A stretch of DNA of 5,395 bases from Halomonas halophila (lineage in GTDB: Bacteria; Pseudomonadota; Gammaproteobacteria; Pseudomonadales; Halomonadaceae): assembly GCA_002433675.1 (NCBI GenBank), contig DJIP01000365.1:1-5395 (forward strand), written 5' to 3'. Position 1 is the first letter of the stretch; every line of letters begins with the position of its first letter. The notes below the pieces were generated by a model. It did not search any database, had not been told where the DNA came from, and was given only the letters and a program-made list of their open reading frames with translations. The position numbers were made by a program, and so were the translations under genes. This document shows, piece by piece, positions 1-5,395 of the stretch.

Positions 1-2175
1 CCGGATGTTCTTTGCCAGGTGCTCAGCCGTGGCCCAGGCCAGCGACAGGCCGTCGAAGGTGCTGGTGCCCCGGCCGATCTCGTCCATCAGCACCAGGCTG
101 TGGTCGGTGGCGTTGTGCAGGATATTGGCGGTCTCGGTCATCTCCACCATGAAGGTGGAGCGTCCGCCAGCCAGGTCATCGCTGGAGCCGATGCGGGTGA
201 AGATGCGATCCACCGGGCCGATGGTGGCGCTGTCTGCGGGCACAAAGCTGCCGCTGTGGGCGAGCAGGGTGATCAGGGCGGCCTGGCGCATGTAGGTCGA
301 CTTGCCGCCCATGTTGGGGCCGGTGATCACCAGCATGCGGCGATCGTCGTCCATGCGCAGGTCGTTGGGCACGAAGGGGCCGTCGCTGACCTGTTCGACC
401 ACCGGATGGCGACCACCGCGGATGTCGAAGCCGGAGGTCTCGGACAGGCTCGGGCGGACGAAGTCGAGCGCTCGGGCGCGCTCCGCCAGGGTGCACAGCA
501 CGTCGAGGGCGGCCAGTGCCCTGGCCGTCGCCTGCAGTCTGGCGAGCTCGGCGTTGAGGCTGTCGAGCAGGCCGTCGTACAGCAGCTTTTCCCTGGCCAG
601 GGCACGGGACTTGGCCGACAGCGCCTTGTCCTCGAACTCCTTGAGCTCCGGGATGATGAAGCGCTCGGCGTTCTTCAGCGTCTGACGGCGAATATAGTCG
701 GCCGGGGCCTCCTTGGCCTGGGCGCGGGGGATCTCGATGTAGTAGCCGTGGACCCTGTTGTAGCCGACCTTGAGTCCGGCAAGCCCGGTGCGCGAGCGTT
801 CGCGGGTCTCGAGCTTCACCAGGTAGTCGCCGGCGTGTTCAGCCAGGCCCCGGTGCTCGTCGAGCTCGTCGTCAAAGCCTTCGGCGATGACGCCGCCGTC
901 GCGGATCACCACGGGGGGATTGTCGACCAGGGCTCGGGTCAGCAGTTCGGCCAGCTCCGGGAAGGGGCGAATGTGCTGGCGCAGGCCGTCGAGCGTGGTG
1001 CCGTCGGCGTAGCCGGCAAGGCTCGCTTCGAGCGCCGGCAGGGCGTTCAGGGCATCGCGTAGCCGTGCCAGGTCCCGCGGTCGGGCACTGTTGAGTGCGA
1101 CCCGGGCCAGAATGCGCTCGACGTCACCGATCGCCTTGAGGTCATCGCGCAGTGGCTCGTGGCCGTCCTGGTCGAGCAGCAGACTGATGGCCGCCTGGCG
1201 TCCCATGACCTGTTCGCGATCACGCAGCGGTCGGTTGAGCCAGCGCTTGAGCAGGCGAGAGCCCATGGCGGTGGTGGTGGTGTCGAGGACGCTGGCCAGG
1301 GTGTTGTCGCCGCCCCCGCCGAGGTTGGTGTCGATCTCCAGATTGCGCCGACTGGCAGCGTCGATGACCACCGTGTCGTCGCGACTCTCGACGCCGATGG
1401 CGGTGACATGGGGCAGGGCGCTGCGTTGGGTGTCTCTGGCGTAGTCCACCAGCACCCCGGCGGCGATGATCGCCGCGTGCAGGTGGGCGCAGCCGAATCC
1501 CTTGAGGTCCTGCACGCCGAACTGATCACACAGCACCCGGTGGGCGCTCTCGTGGTCGAACAGCCAGTCGCTCTGACGACGCAAGCCGCGGCGTTCACCG
1601 AGCGCTGGCGGCAGCTCGGTGCTCTCGGGTACCAGCAGCTCCGCCGGGTCCAGGCGGGTCAGCTCCGACAGCATCTCCGCCTCGCTTTCCACCTCGAGCA
1701 CGCTGAAGCGGCCGCTGGAGACCTCGAGCCAGGCCAGCCCGATGCGCTCTCCCTGGGGCGCGATCGCCACCAGCAGGTTGTCGCGACGGGCGTCGAGCAG
1801 AGCCTCGTCGTGCAGGGTGCCGGGGGTGACGATACGCACGACCTTGCGTTCCACAGGTCCCTTGGAGGTGGCCGGGTCGCCGATCTGTTCACAGATCGCC
1901 ACCGACTCGCCGGCGCTGACCAGGCGTGCCAGGTAGCCCTCGGCGCTATGATAGGGAATGCCGGCCATGGGGATCGGCTTGCCGGCGGACTGCCCGCGCT
2001 GGGTCAGGGTGATGTCGAGGGCCGCGGCGGCGCGCTTGGCGTCCTCGTAGAACAGCTCGTAGAAGTCCCCCATGCGGTAGAACAGCAGCACCTCGGGGTG
2101 CTCGCGCTTGATCCGCAGGTACTGGGTCATCATCGGCGTATGGCTGGGGGCGCTGGGCTTGGCCATGTCGTTCAT
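1..2175 (-). CDS. mutS: DNA mismatch repair protein MutS (5' 725 codons; 3' end outside window)
   Basis: MutS binds base mismatches and small loops as a clamp and, with ATP, recruits MutL to start strand-directed repair in the cytoplasm. The minus strand reads without interruption for 725 codons from the ATG at 2175 to the window edge. The N-terminal mismatch-binding motif GDFYE is at residues 36-40; its Phe38 and Glu40 correspond to E. coli Phe36 and Glu38. The connector, core and clamp domains follow. The ATPase Walker A, GPNMGGKS, is at residues 619-626 (plus-strand 298-321) and Walker B, MDEIGRG, at 697-703 (about 67-87). All sit a few residues later than in E. coli MutS (853 aa), so about 130 residues are missing: the end of the ATPase domain, the helix-turn-helix and the C-terminal tail. 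The start at 2175 has only a weak GAG-type Shine-Dalgarno. The next in-frame ATG (2166) has none, so 2175 is preferred. The gene is divergent from yqaE and looks intact. Confidence 0.97.
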   Translation of the reverse strand, partial: MNDMAKPSAPSHTPMMTQYLRIKREHPEVLLFYRMGDFYELFYEDAKRAAAALDITLTQRGQSAGKPIPMAGIPYHSAEGYLARLVSAGESVAICEQIGDPATSKGPVERKVVRIVTPGTLHDEALLDARRDNLLVAIAPQGERIGLAWLEVSSGRFSVLEVESEAEMLSELTRLDPAELLVPESTELPPALGERRGLRRQSDWLFDHESAHRVLCDQFGVQDLKGFGCAHLHAAIIAAGVLVDYARDTQRSALPHVTAIGVESRDDTVVIDAASRRNLEIDTNLGGGGDNTLASVLDTTTTAMGSRLLKRWLNRPLRDREQVMGRQAAISLLLDQDGHEPLRDDLKAIGDVERILARVALNSARPRDLARLRDALNALPALEASLAGYADGTTLDGLRQHIRPFPELAELLTRALVDNPPVVIRDGGVIAEGFDDELDEHRGLAEHAGDYLVKLETRERSRTGLAGLKVGYNRVHGYYIEIPRAQAKEAPADYIRRQTLKNAERFIIPELKEFEDKALSAKSRALAREKLLYDGLLDSLNAELARLQATARALAALDVLCTLAERARALDFVRPSLSETSGFDIRGGRHPVVEQVSDGPFVPNDLRMDDDRRMLVITGPNMGGKSTYMRQAALITLLAHSGSFVPADSATIGPVDRIFTRIGSSDDLAGGRSTFMVEMTETANILHNATDHSLVLMDEIGRGTSTFDGLSLAWATAEHLAKNIR

Positions 2176-2248
2176 GGGATCTCGAAGCGATGTTGATGTG
2201 TCGTCGGCGGCGGGCCGGCATCGCGAGGGACGCTGGCGAAAGGCGTCA

Positions 2249-2257
2249 AGGATAGCA
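2249..2257 (-). promoter_or_regulatory. candidate extended -10 element for mutS
   Basis: Read on the minus strand, this stretch is TGCTATCCT, an extended -10 shape (TGn followed by four of six matches to TATAAT), about 75 bases upstream of the mutS start. No convincing -35 hexamer lies 16-18 bases further upstream, so it would rely on the TG extension. This is pattern matching only. Confidence 0.22.
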
Positions 2258-2433
2258 TGGGGGCAGGGCGCGCCTGTACCGCTGTGCCGAGATCCGTCTC
2301 GGGGTTTCTTCCCGGGGGCAAGGCGTGTCAGCATGATGTATCCACGATGCAGCATTTGTGGGGCCAGAGGGTGTCCGTCTACCCTTGTGGGTGATCGGTC
2401 GACGCCTTTTCTGGTGAGTGCGGAGCGATTTTC

Positions 2434-2510
2434 AAGGAACTCTCTTCCCTTGCGGGACTCTCTCAAGGAGTCGCCAACAAGGAACTGTCTTTACGGACTA
2501 TTCAAAGGAG
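2434..2510 (+). repeat. imperfect tandem duplication upstream of yqaE
   Basis: Two related units lie head to tail: 2434-2470 (37 bases) and 2479-2510 (32 bases). Both begin AAGGAACT, then C or G, then TCTT. Both carry a GGACT core (2454-2458 and 2495-2499) and end in AAGGAG. They differ by about a 5-base indel and scattered substitutions. The AAGGAG of the second unit is the yqaE ribosome binding site, so the duplication makes extra Shine-Dalgarno-like copies at 2434, 2465 and 2479 in the probable leader. Function is unknown; it may be a chance duplication, a leader structure or a regulator site. Confidence 0.6.
2505..2510 (+). promoter_or_regulatory. ribosome binding site of yqaE
   Basis: AAGGAG, a near-perfect Shine-Dalgarno, lies seven bases before the ATG at 2518. 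It is what supports this 52-codon frame as a translated gene and fixes its start. Confidence 0.85.
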
Positions 2511-2517
2511 CTGTCAT

Positions 2518-2676
2518 ATGGACGTTGTACGCATCATTCTCGCGATCTTGCTGCCCCCGCTGGGCGTCTTCCTGCAGGTGGGTTTTGGTCTGCACTTCTG
2601 GCTCAATATCCTGCTGACCCTGCTGGGCTACATCCCCGGTATCGTCCACGCCATCTGGATCATTGCCAAGCGCTGA
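2518..2676 (+). CDS. yqaE: YqaE/Pmp3 family small membrane protein
   Basis: This encodes a 52-residue, very hydrophobic peptide of the Pmp3 (UPF0057) family, which includes E. coli YqaE and yeast Pmp3. The family hallmarks are visible: LPPLGVFLQVGFG in the first half (residues 12-24) and the signature NILLTLLGYIPGIVHAIW in the second (residues 30-47). Two membrane segments are predicted, at about residues 4-22 and 28-49, with a basic AKR end. The length equals that of E. coli YqaE (52 aa). Family members sit in the plasma membrane; yeast Pmp3 affects membrane potential and cation sensitivity, and bacterial members are often stress-responsive, but the molecular function is not settled. The start is fixed by AAGGAG seven bases upstream. 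It appears monocistronic: pncC starts 191 bases later behind several hairpins. A role in salt or envelope stress would fit a halophile but is inference. Confidence 0.93.
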   Translation: MDVVRIILAILLPPLGVFLQVGFGLHFWLNILLTLLGYIPGIVHAIWIIAKR

Positions 2677-2701
2677 ATCTGCCAGGATGACAGGTATCAC
2701 T

Positions 2702-2727
2702 ATCGCGGCGACCACGGTCGCCGCGAT
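2702..2727 (+). terminator. 12-bp perfect inverted repeat downstream of yqaE, possible terminator without U-tract
   Basis: Arms 2702-2713 and 2716-2727 are exact reverse complements around a two-base centre, giving a very GC-rich hairpin with a loop of four or more bases in practice. It begins 25 bases after the yqaE stop, a usual place for a terminator. However, no T-run follows on either strand, so it may instead stabilise the mRNA 3' end or act as a protein-binding palindrome. Confidence 0.5.
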
Positions 2728-2756
2728 GCGTAGGTGGGCGCTGCGCCTATCGGCTG

Positions 2757-2798
2757 GTCGTCGCGGTTCTTGTGGCAAGACGTTTCCGAGGCGACGAC
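2757..2798. repeat. nested inverted repeat upstream of pncC
   Basis: GTCGTCGC at 2757-2764 is the exact reverse complement of GCGACGAC at 2791-2798. Inside lies a second exact repeat, TCTTG at 2768-2772 and CAAGA at 2776-2780. Together they could fold as a stem carrying an inner hairpin. A further small palindrome, GGCGC-T-GCGCC, lies just before at 2737-2747. No T-run follows, and function is unknown. Confidence 0.45.
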
Positions 2799-2802
2799 GT
2801 GC

Positions 2803-2831
2803 CTGTCATTGTTGTCGTGATGTCGTATCGT
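2803..2831 (+). promoter_or_regulatory. candidate sigma-70 promoter for pncC
   Basis: CTGTCA at 2803-2808 (four of six to TTGACA) and TATCGT at 2826-2831 (four of six to TATAAT) are separated by 17 bases. This would start transcription near 2838, some 30 bases before the pncC start. The -35 hexamer is repeated inverted as TGACAG at 2831-2836, so the two arms of an inverted repeat bracket the promoter. Motif match only. Confidence 0.35.
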
Positions 2832-2867
2832 GACAGCCTGTTTTCACCAGATAGGACGGGCCCCTCG

Positions 2868-3368
2868 ATGGCAAATGCAAACGATAGTGTTCGTCGCCTG
2901 GCGATTCGGCTGGGCGAGTTGTGCGTCGAGCGAGGGGTCTCGGTGACCGCCGCCGAGTCCTGTACCGGTGGCGGCGTGGCCGCCGCTATCACCGATATCG
3001 CTGGCAGTTCACGCTACTTCGAGACCGGCTACGTGACCTATTCCAACGCCGCCAAGCAGCGGCTGCTGGGGGTGCCTGGCGAGACCCTGGATGCCCATGG
3101 TGCCGTCAGTCAGCCGGTGGTGGAGGCGATGGTCGAGGGGGCTTGCCGCGACAGCGGTGCTCGTCTTGGCGTCTCGGTCAGTGGTGTCGCCGGGCCGGAT
3201 GGCGGCAGCGATGAAAAGCCGGTCGGCACGGTGTGGTTTGCCTTCGCCGTCGACGGGCGGCTCGAGGCCGATCGGCAGCGCTTCGCCGGTGGCCGCGATG
3301 AGGTTCGCCAGGCAGCGGTACTTCATGCGCTCGAAGGGCTGATCCGGCGGCTCGATAGCCTGCCCTGA
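2868..3368 (+). CDS. pncC: Nicotinamide-nucleotide amidase (PncC; CinA C-terminal domain, stand-alone)
   Basis: PncC hydrolyses nicotinamide mononucleotide to nicotinate mononucleotide and ammonia, returning the NMN released by NAD-dependent DNA ligase to NAD synthesis in the cytoplasm. The 166-residue product closely resembles E. coli YgaD/PncC (165 aa). Conserved blocks are AAESCTGG (28-35, with the family's proposed catalytic serine), TDIAGSS (42-48), VTYSN (56-60), HGAVS (77-81), SGVAGPDGG (105-113) and KPVGTVWFAFA (117-127). The N-terminal molybdopterin-binding-like domain of full-length CinA is absent, as in E. coli. The start at 2868 gives the family length and has AGGA at 2853-2856. 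In-frame starts at 2772 and 2820 would add 32 or 16 residues without family support. The gene is often annotated cinA and classically precedes recA, but here 292 bases and a separate recA control region intervene, so it is probably transcribed separately. Confidence 0.95.
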   Translation: MANANDSVRRLAIRLGELCVERGVSVTAAESCTGGGVAAAITDIAGSSRYFETGYVTYSNAAKQRLLGVPGETLDAHGAVSQPVVEAMVEGACRDSGARLGVSVSGVAGPDGGSDEKPVGTVWFAFAVDGRLEADRQRFAGGRDEVRQAAVLHALEGLIRRLDSLP

Positions 3369-3552
3369 GCCCAGCAGACGATGCCCTTGAGGTACCCAGG
3401 GGCGTACGTCCAACGCCGTGTCCCGGGCGTGGGGCGCAAGCATTCCGGCCCCGCAGGCGTGTCGCTGCGGCGATTAACCCCTCACCCACTATTGATTCGC
3501 CCTATACGGTCGATTCGTCACATCCAAGGGCTGGTCGTCGCCCGCAAATTTC

Positions 3553-3581
3553 GTCATACTACTGTTCAGTCATACAGTAAT
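3553..3581 (+). promoter_or_regulatory. candidate recA promoter overlapping the LexA box
   Basis: By analogy with E. coli recA, whose -10 abuts the right edge of the SOS box, the candidate hexamers are GTCATA (3553-3558) and AGTAAT (3576-3581), 17 bases apart. Matches to consensus are only three and four of six, so the exact hexamers are uncertain. Such a placement would let LexA block RNA polymerase directly. Confidence 0.35.
3560..3579 (+). promoter_or_regulatory. LexA operator (SOS box) of recA
   Basis: The 20 bases read TACTGT, eight bases (TCAGTCAT), ACAGTA. The outer six-base arms are perfectly palindromic and match the gammaproteobacterial SOS consensus CTGT-N8-ACAG with its flanking TA. 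It lies 81 bases before the recA ATG. LexA should repress recA here until RecA filaments on single-stranded DNA trigger LexA self-cleavage. The family role is established; the site is seen directly. Confidence 0.95.
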
Positions 3582-3647
3582 TGCCAGGGTCCGGCGCAGG
3601 GCCCGATGGGGACACGGGCACGGTGCTCGGCCCCGATCCATTGTCTA

Positions 3648-3653
3648 CAGGAG
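3648..3653 (+). promoter_or_regulatory. ribosome binding site of recA
   Basis: CAGGAG, a strong Shine-Dalgarno, lies seven bases before the ATG at 3661 and supports that start. An upstream in-frame extension has no such signal or family resemblance. Confidence 0.85.
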
Positions 3654-3660
3654 CTCCGTA

Positions 3661-4731
3661 ATGGCGCAGGATCAGAACCGCAGCAAGGCGCTGGACGCCG
3701 CCCTTTCCCAGATCGATCGTCAGTTCGGCAAGGGCACGGTGATGCGTCTGGGAGACGCTCCCAGGGTGGTGATGCCGTCGGTATCCACCGGCTCGTTGGG
3801 TCTCGATATCGCACTTGGCATCGGCGGTCTGCCTTATGGCCGAGTGGTGGAGATCTTTGGTCCGGAGTCCTCGGGCAAGACCACCCTGACACTGTCGGTG
3901 ATCGCCCAGGCCCAGAAGGACGGCAAGACCTGCGCCTTTATCGACGCCGAGCATGCCCTCGATCCCAGCTACGCCGAGAAGCTCGGCGTCAATCTGGACG
4001 ATCTGCTGGTGTCGCAGCCGGATACCGGTGAGCAGGCGCTGGAAATCTGCGACATGCTGGTGCGTTCCGGTGGCGTCGACGTGATCATCATCGACTCGGT
4101 GGCGGCGCTGACGCCCAGGGCCGAGATCGAGGGCGAGATGGGCGATTCCCACGTCGGCCTGCAGGCCCGCCTGATGTCCCAGGCGCTGCGCAAGATTACC
4201 GGCAATATCAAGAACGCCAACTGCATGGTGGTGTTCATCAACCAGATCCGCATGAAGATCGGGGTGATGTTCGGTAGCCCCGAGACCACCACCGGCGGTA
4301 ACGCCCTGAAGTTCTACTCGAGTGTGCGTCTGGATATCCGGCGTACCGGCTCGGTCAAGCAAGGCGACGAGGTCACCGGTAACGAGACCCGGGTCAAGGT
4401 GGTCAAGAACAAGGTGGCGCCGCCCTTCCGCCAGGCCGAATTCCAGATCCTCTACGGCAAGGGTATCTACCACGCCGGCGAGGTGGTGGACCTGGGTGTT
4501 CAGTGCAAGCTGGTGGACAAGGCCGGTGCCTGGTACAGCTACCAGGGCAACAAGATCGGCCAGGGCAAGGCCAACGCTGCCCAGTTCCTCGAGGACAACC
4601 CGGCCATCATGGAAGAGATCGAGTCCCAGATTCGTGCCCAACTGCTGACCCAGCCGGAGCCGAAGAAGAACGAGAAGGAAGCGGAAGCCGCAGCGCCCGC
4701 CGGTGACGACCTTGGCGACGACCTGCTGTAA
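3661..4731 (+). CDS. recA: Recombinase RecA
   Basis: RecA forms ATP-dependent filaments on single-stranded DNA, carries out homologous pairing and strand exchange, and as co-protease stimulates LexA self-cleavage. The product is 356 residues (E. coli 353). Walker A GPESSGKT is at 67-74 (Lys73, Thr74), and the catalytic glutamate of DAEHALDP is Glu97. Walker B VIIIDS ends around Asp145. Loop L1 ([10 protein letters not shown]) is at 157-166. Loop L2 begins after FINQ (Gln195, the ATP-sensing glutamine) and runs to SPETTTGG at 206-213. The C-terminal domain ends in a Lys/Glu/Ala-rich stretch and an acidic tail, DDLGDDLL, typical of RecA autoregulation. All key residues are present and no intein is seen. 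The start is supported by CAGGAG. It is LexA-controlled through the box at 3560-3579 and followed by a terminator-like hairpin and recX. Confidence 0.99.
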   Translation: MAQDQNRSKALDAALSQIDRQFGKGTVMRLGDAPRVVMPSVSTGSLGLDIALGIGGLPYGRVVEIFGPESSGKTTLTLSVIAQAQKDGKTCAFIDAEHALDPSYAEKLGVNLDDLLVSQPDTGEQALEICDMLVRSGGVDVIIIDSVAALTPRAEIEGEMGDSHVGLQARLMSQALRKITGNIKNANCMVVFINQIRMKIGVMFGSPETTTGGNALKFYSSVRLDIRRTGSVKQGDEVTGNETRVKVVKNKVAPPFRQAEFQILYGKGIYHAGEVVDLGVQCKLVDKAGAWYSYQGNKIGQGKANAAQFLEDNPAIMEEIESQIRAQLLTQPEPKKNEKEAEAAAPAGDDLGDDLL

Positions 4732-4785
4732 CGGGTCGACCCGCAGCAGGCCGGCACGGCCTCGGAAGCTGAACCGTCAGACTCA

Positions 4786-4821
4786 CCTCGGGCCCCTCGA
4801 CAGGGGCCCGAGGCGTTTGTG
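4786..4821 (+). terminator. terminator-like hairpin between recA and recX
   Basis: Arms 4786-4797 and 4802-4813 form a perfect 12-bp GC-rich stem with loop CGAC, followed by a short imperfect T stretch (CGTTTGT). It starts 54 bases after the recA stop. In E. coli a terminator in the same place lets only a fraction of recA transcripts read through into recX; by analogy this one would keep RecX low relative to RecA. The weak T-run suits partial termination. Confidence 0.75.
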
Positions 4822-4824
4822 AAG

Positions 4825-4847
4825 GGCGGGCGCCACTGGCGCCCGCC
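4825..4847 (+). repeat. second perfect inverted repeat between recA and recX
   Basis: Arms 4825-4835 and 4837-4847 are exact reverse complements of 11 bases around a single C; a realistic fold is a 9-bp stem with loop CACTG. It lies 11 bases after the first hairpin's stem and 13 bases before the recX Shine-Dalgarno, with no T-run. It could block 3' exonucleases on the recA mRNA, add to termination, or tune recX translation. Confidence 0.65.
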
Positions 4848-4860
4848 GTCCCGAGTCATC

Positions 4861-4866
4861 AGGAGA
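4861..4866 (+). promoter_or_regulatory. ribosome binding site of recX
   Basis: AGGAGA lies four to five bases before the ATG at 4871 and supports that start rather than the internal ATG of residue 8. Confidence 0.8.
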
Positions 4867-4870
4867 CAAT

Positions 4871-5344
4871 ATGCACAAGGCCGTCAGCCAGATGTCCCCG
4901 CGCGAGCACGCCATCGATCTGCTCGCGCGTCGCGAATACGGCCGCGAGGAGCTGCGAGGGCGATTGCTGGCCAAGGGGCACGCTGTCGAGGACATTGACC
5001 ACGCCCTGGACGCGCTTGCCGATCAAGGCCTGCAGAGCGACCGGCGCTTCGCCGAGAGCTTTCTGCGTGGGCGGCTGATGCGGGGGCAGGGGCCGGTGAA
5101 GATGCTGGCGGAACTGGGCCAGAGGGGCATCGATCGAGCGCTGGCCAGGGAGGCGCTGGCTGACGTTGAGCGCGAGGAGTCCGTCGACTGGTATCGACTG
5201 GCGAGCGAGGCGCTGGAGCGGCGCTTCGGCCGAGAGGTACCAGCGGATGCCAGGGACCGTGCTCGACGTGAACGCTTTCTGGCCGGGCGCGGCTTCGACT
5301 TCGACCAGGTGCGCGAGGCAGTACGGGCGCTCGGCGATCATTGA
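4871..5344 (+). CDS. recX: Regulatory protein RecX
   Basis: RecX binds RecA filaments, usually limits filament extension and inhibits RecA ATPase and co-protease activity. The 157-residue product (E. coli RecX 166) shows the family's all-helical tandem three-helix repeats. The first is at about residues 10-50 (AIDLLARREYGREELRGRLLAKG). The second is at about 54-100 (LQSDRRFAESFLRGRLMRGQG, including the typical D-x-x-FA and R-x-x-x-G-P positions). The third is at about 104-155, ending RRERFLAGRGFDFDQVREAV. The protein is rich in Arg and Glu. Its position 139 bases after recA is the standard arrangement. No LexA box or clear promoter lies in the gap, so expression probably comes by read-through from the SOS-regulated recA promoter past the two hairpins. 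Confidence 0.96.
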   Translation: MHKAVSQMSPREHAIDLLARREYGREELRGRLLAKGHAVEDIDHALDALADQGLQSDRRFAESFLRGRLMRGQGPVKMLAELGQRGIDRALAREALADVEREESVDWYRLASEALERRFGREVPADARDRARRERFLAGRGFDFDQVREAVRALGDH

Positions 5345-5395
5345 GCCTCCGGCAAGCGAGCCTTCTCGGGCGCGGTTTTGCACGACCCACTTTAG
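5345..5395. other. short sequence downstream of recX, no gene seen
   Basis: These 51 bases run to the window edge. I see no terminator hairpin with a T-run and no start of a gene. In many gammaproteobacteria alaS follows recX, but nothing here shows it. Confidence 0.5.

Larger units (their letters stand above)
2176..2517. other. divergent intergenic region mutS / yqaE
   Basis: These 342 bases separate the divergent starts of mutS and yqaE and must hold both promoters. I find no convincing protein-coding frame here; open frames crossing it lack family resemblance and a suitable ribosome binding site. It holds a weak extended -10 for mutS, a small hairpin at 2287-2302 (CCGAGA / TCTCGG with a four-base loop) followed by a short pyrimidine run, and the imperfect tandem repeat at 2434-2510. 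The right part (about 2400-2517) looks less GC-rich than the flanking genes. A sigma-70 promoter for yqaE could not be fixed: the best pair, TTGTGG at 2356-2361 and TACCCT at 2380-2385, is poor. Confidence 0.6.
3369..3660 (+). other. pncC-recA intergenic region (recA control region)
   Basis: I find no gene in these 292 bases. The first part holds only a modest hairpin, CCGCAG at 3451-3456 and CTGCGG at 3465-3470 with an eight-base loop and no T-run, which could weakly end pncC transcription. The second part carries the LexA box, the probable recA promoter and an approximately 70-80 base leader. Within the leader, GGGG (3608-3611) and GGGC (3616-3619) could pair with CCCC (3631-3634) and GCTC (3625-3628) to form a hairpin ahead of the ribosome binding site. 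Confidence 0.6.

Noticed and set aside
19..2196. Two long plus-strand open frames (19-1062 and 1159-2196) opposite mutS.
   Set aside because: They share codon boundaries with mutS and are Gly/Ala/Val/Gln-rich complements of its codons. The minus-strand frame carries full MutS motifs from end to end, so the plus frames are shadows.
2287..2311. CCGAGA/TCTCGG hairpin followed by a pyrimidine-rich run, resembling a plus-strand terminator.
   Set aside because: No plus-strand gene lies upstream for it to terminate, the stem is only six pairs and the T-run is interrupted, so it is probably chance.
2108..2690. Open frames crossing the mutS-yqaE gap on the plus strand (2108-2617 and 2418-2690).
   Set aside because: They overlap the start of mutS or run through yqaE in another frame, show no recognisable domain, and lack a suitable ribosome binding site.
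2772..2867. N-terminal extension of pncC starting at 2772 (32 residues) or 2820 (16 residues).
   Set aside because: The start at 2868 gives the family length of about 165 residues with an AGGA upstream. The extension has no family similarity and would overlap the inverted repeats and the candidate promoter.
3559..4641. A 360-codon open frame on the minus strand covering most of recA.
   Set aside because: It is antisense to an unmistakable recA, has a Leu/His/Asp-rich low-information composition typical of antisense frames in GC-rich genes, and matches no family I know.
1..5395. Search for a CRISPR array, insertion sequence, phage gene, toxin-antitoxin pair or tRNA.
   Set aside because: No regularly spaced repeats, transposase motifs, terminal repeats or tRNA cloverleaf sequence were seen. 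All substantial coding space is taken by conserved chromosomal genes.

Overview
The window is a high-GC bacterial chromosome segment carrying a conserved housekeeping block for DNA repair and recombination. It holds the start and most of mutS (minus strand, cut by the left edge) and, divergently on the plus strand, a tiny Pmp3/YqaE-type membrane protein gene, pncC (stand-alone CinA C-terminal domain), recA and recX. The order mutS / pncC / recA / recX, the gammaproteobacterial character of the RecA and PncC sequences, and the E. coli-type LexA operator before recA point to a Gammaproteobacterium. A Halomonas-like organism is my best guess from the GC richness and general sequence resemblance; this is inference, not proven here.

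Layout. Positions 1-2175 (minus) are the first 725 codons of mutS. Positions 2176-2517 are a divergent intergenic region with an imperfect tandem duplication just before yqaE (2518-2676). Positions 2677-2867 are a short gap unusually dense in inverted repeats and carry a candidate promoter for pncC (2868-3368). Positions 3369-3660 form the recA control region, with a LexA box at 3560-3579 and a good ribosome binding site. recA is 3661-4731. It is followed by two strong hairpins, the first terminator-like, and then recX (4871-5344). The last 51 bases hold no recognisable gene.

How the genes relate. MutS recognises mismatches. RecA is the recombinase and SOS co-protease, and the LexA operator makes it damage-inducible. 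RecX modulates RecA filaments and probably depends on read-through past the recA terminator. PncC recycles nicotinamide mononucleotide in the pyridine nucleotide cycle and often lies beside recA. The YqaE-like peptide is the odd member of this neighbourhood.

I see no mobile element, CRISPR array, tRNA or rRNA, and no evidence of a new multi-gene system. The less ordinary signals are in the intergenic DNA: the tandem repeat before yqaE, the cluster of palindromes before pncC, and the double hairpin between recA and recX.
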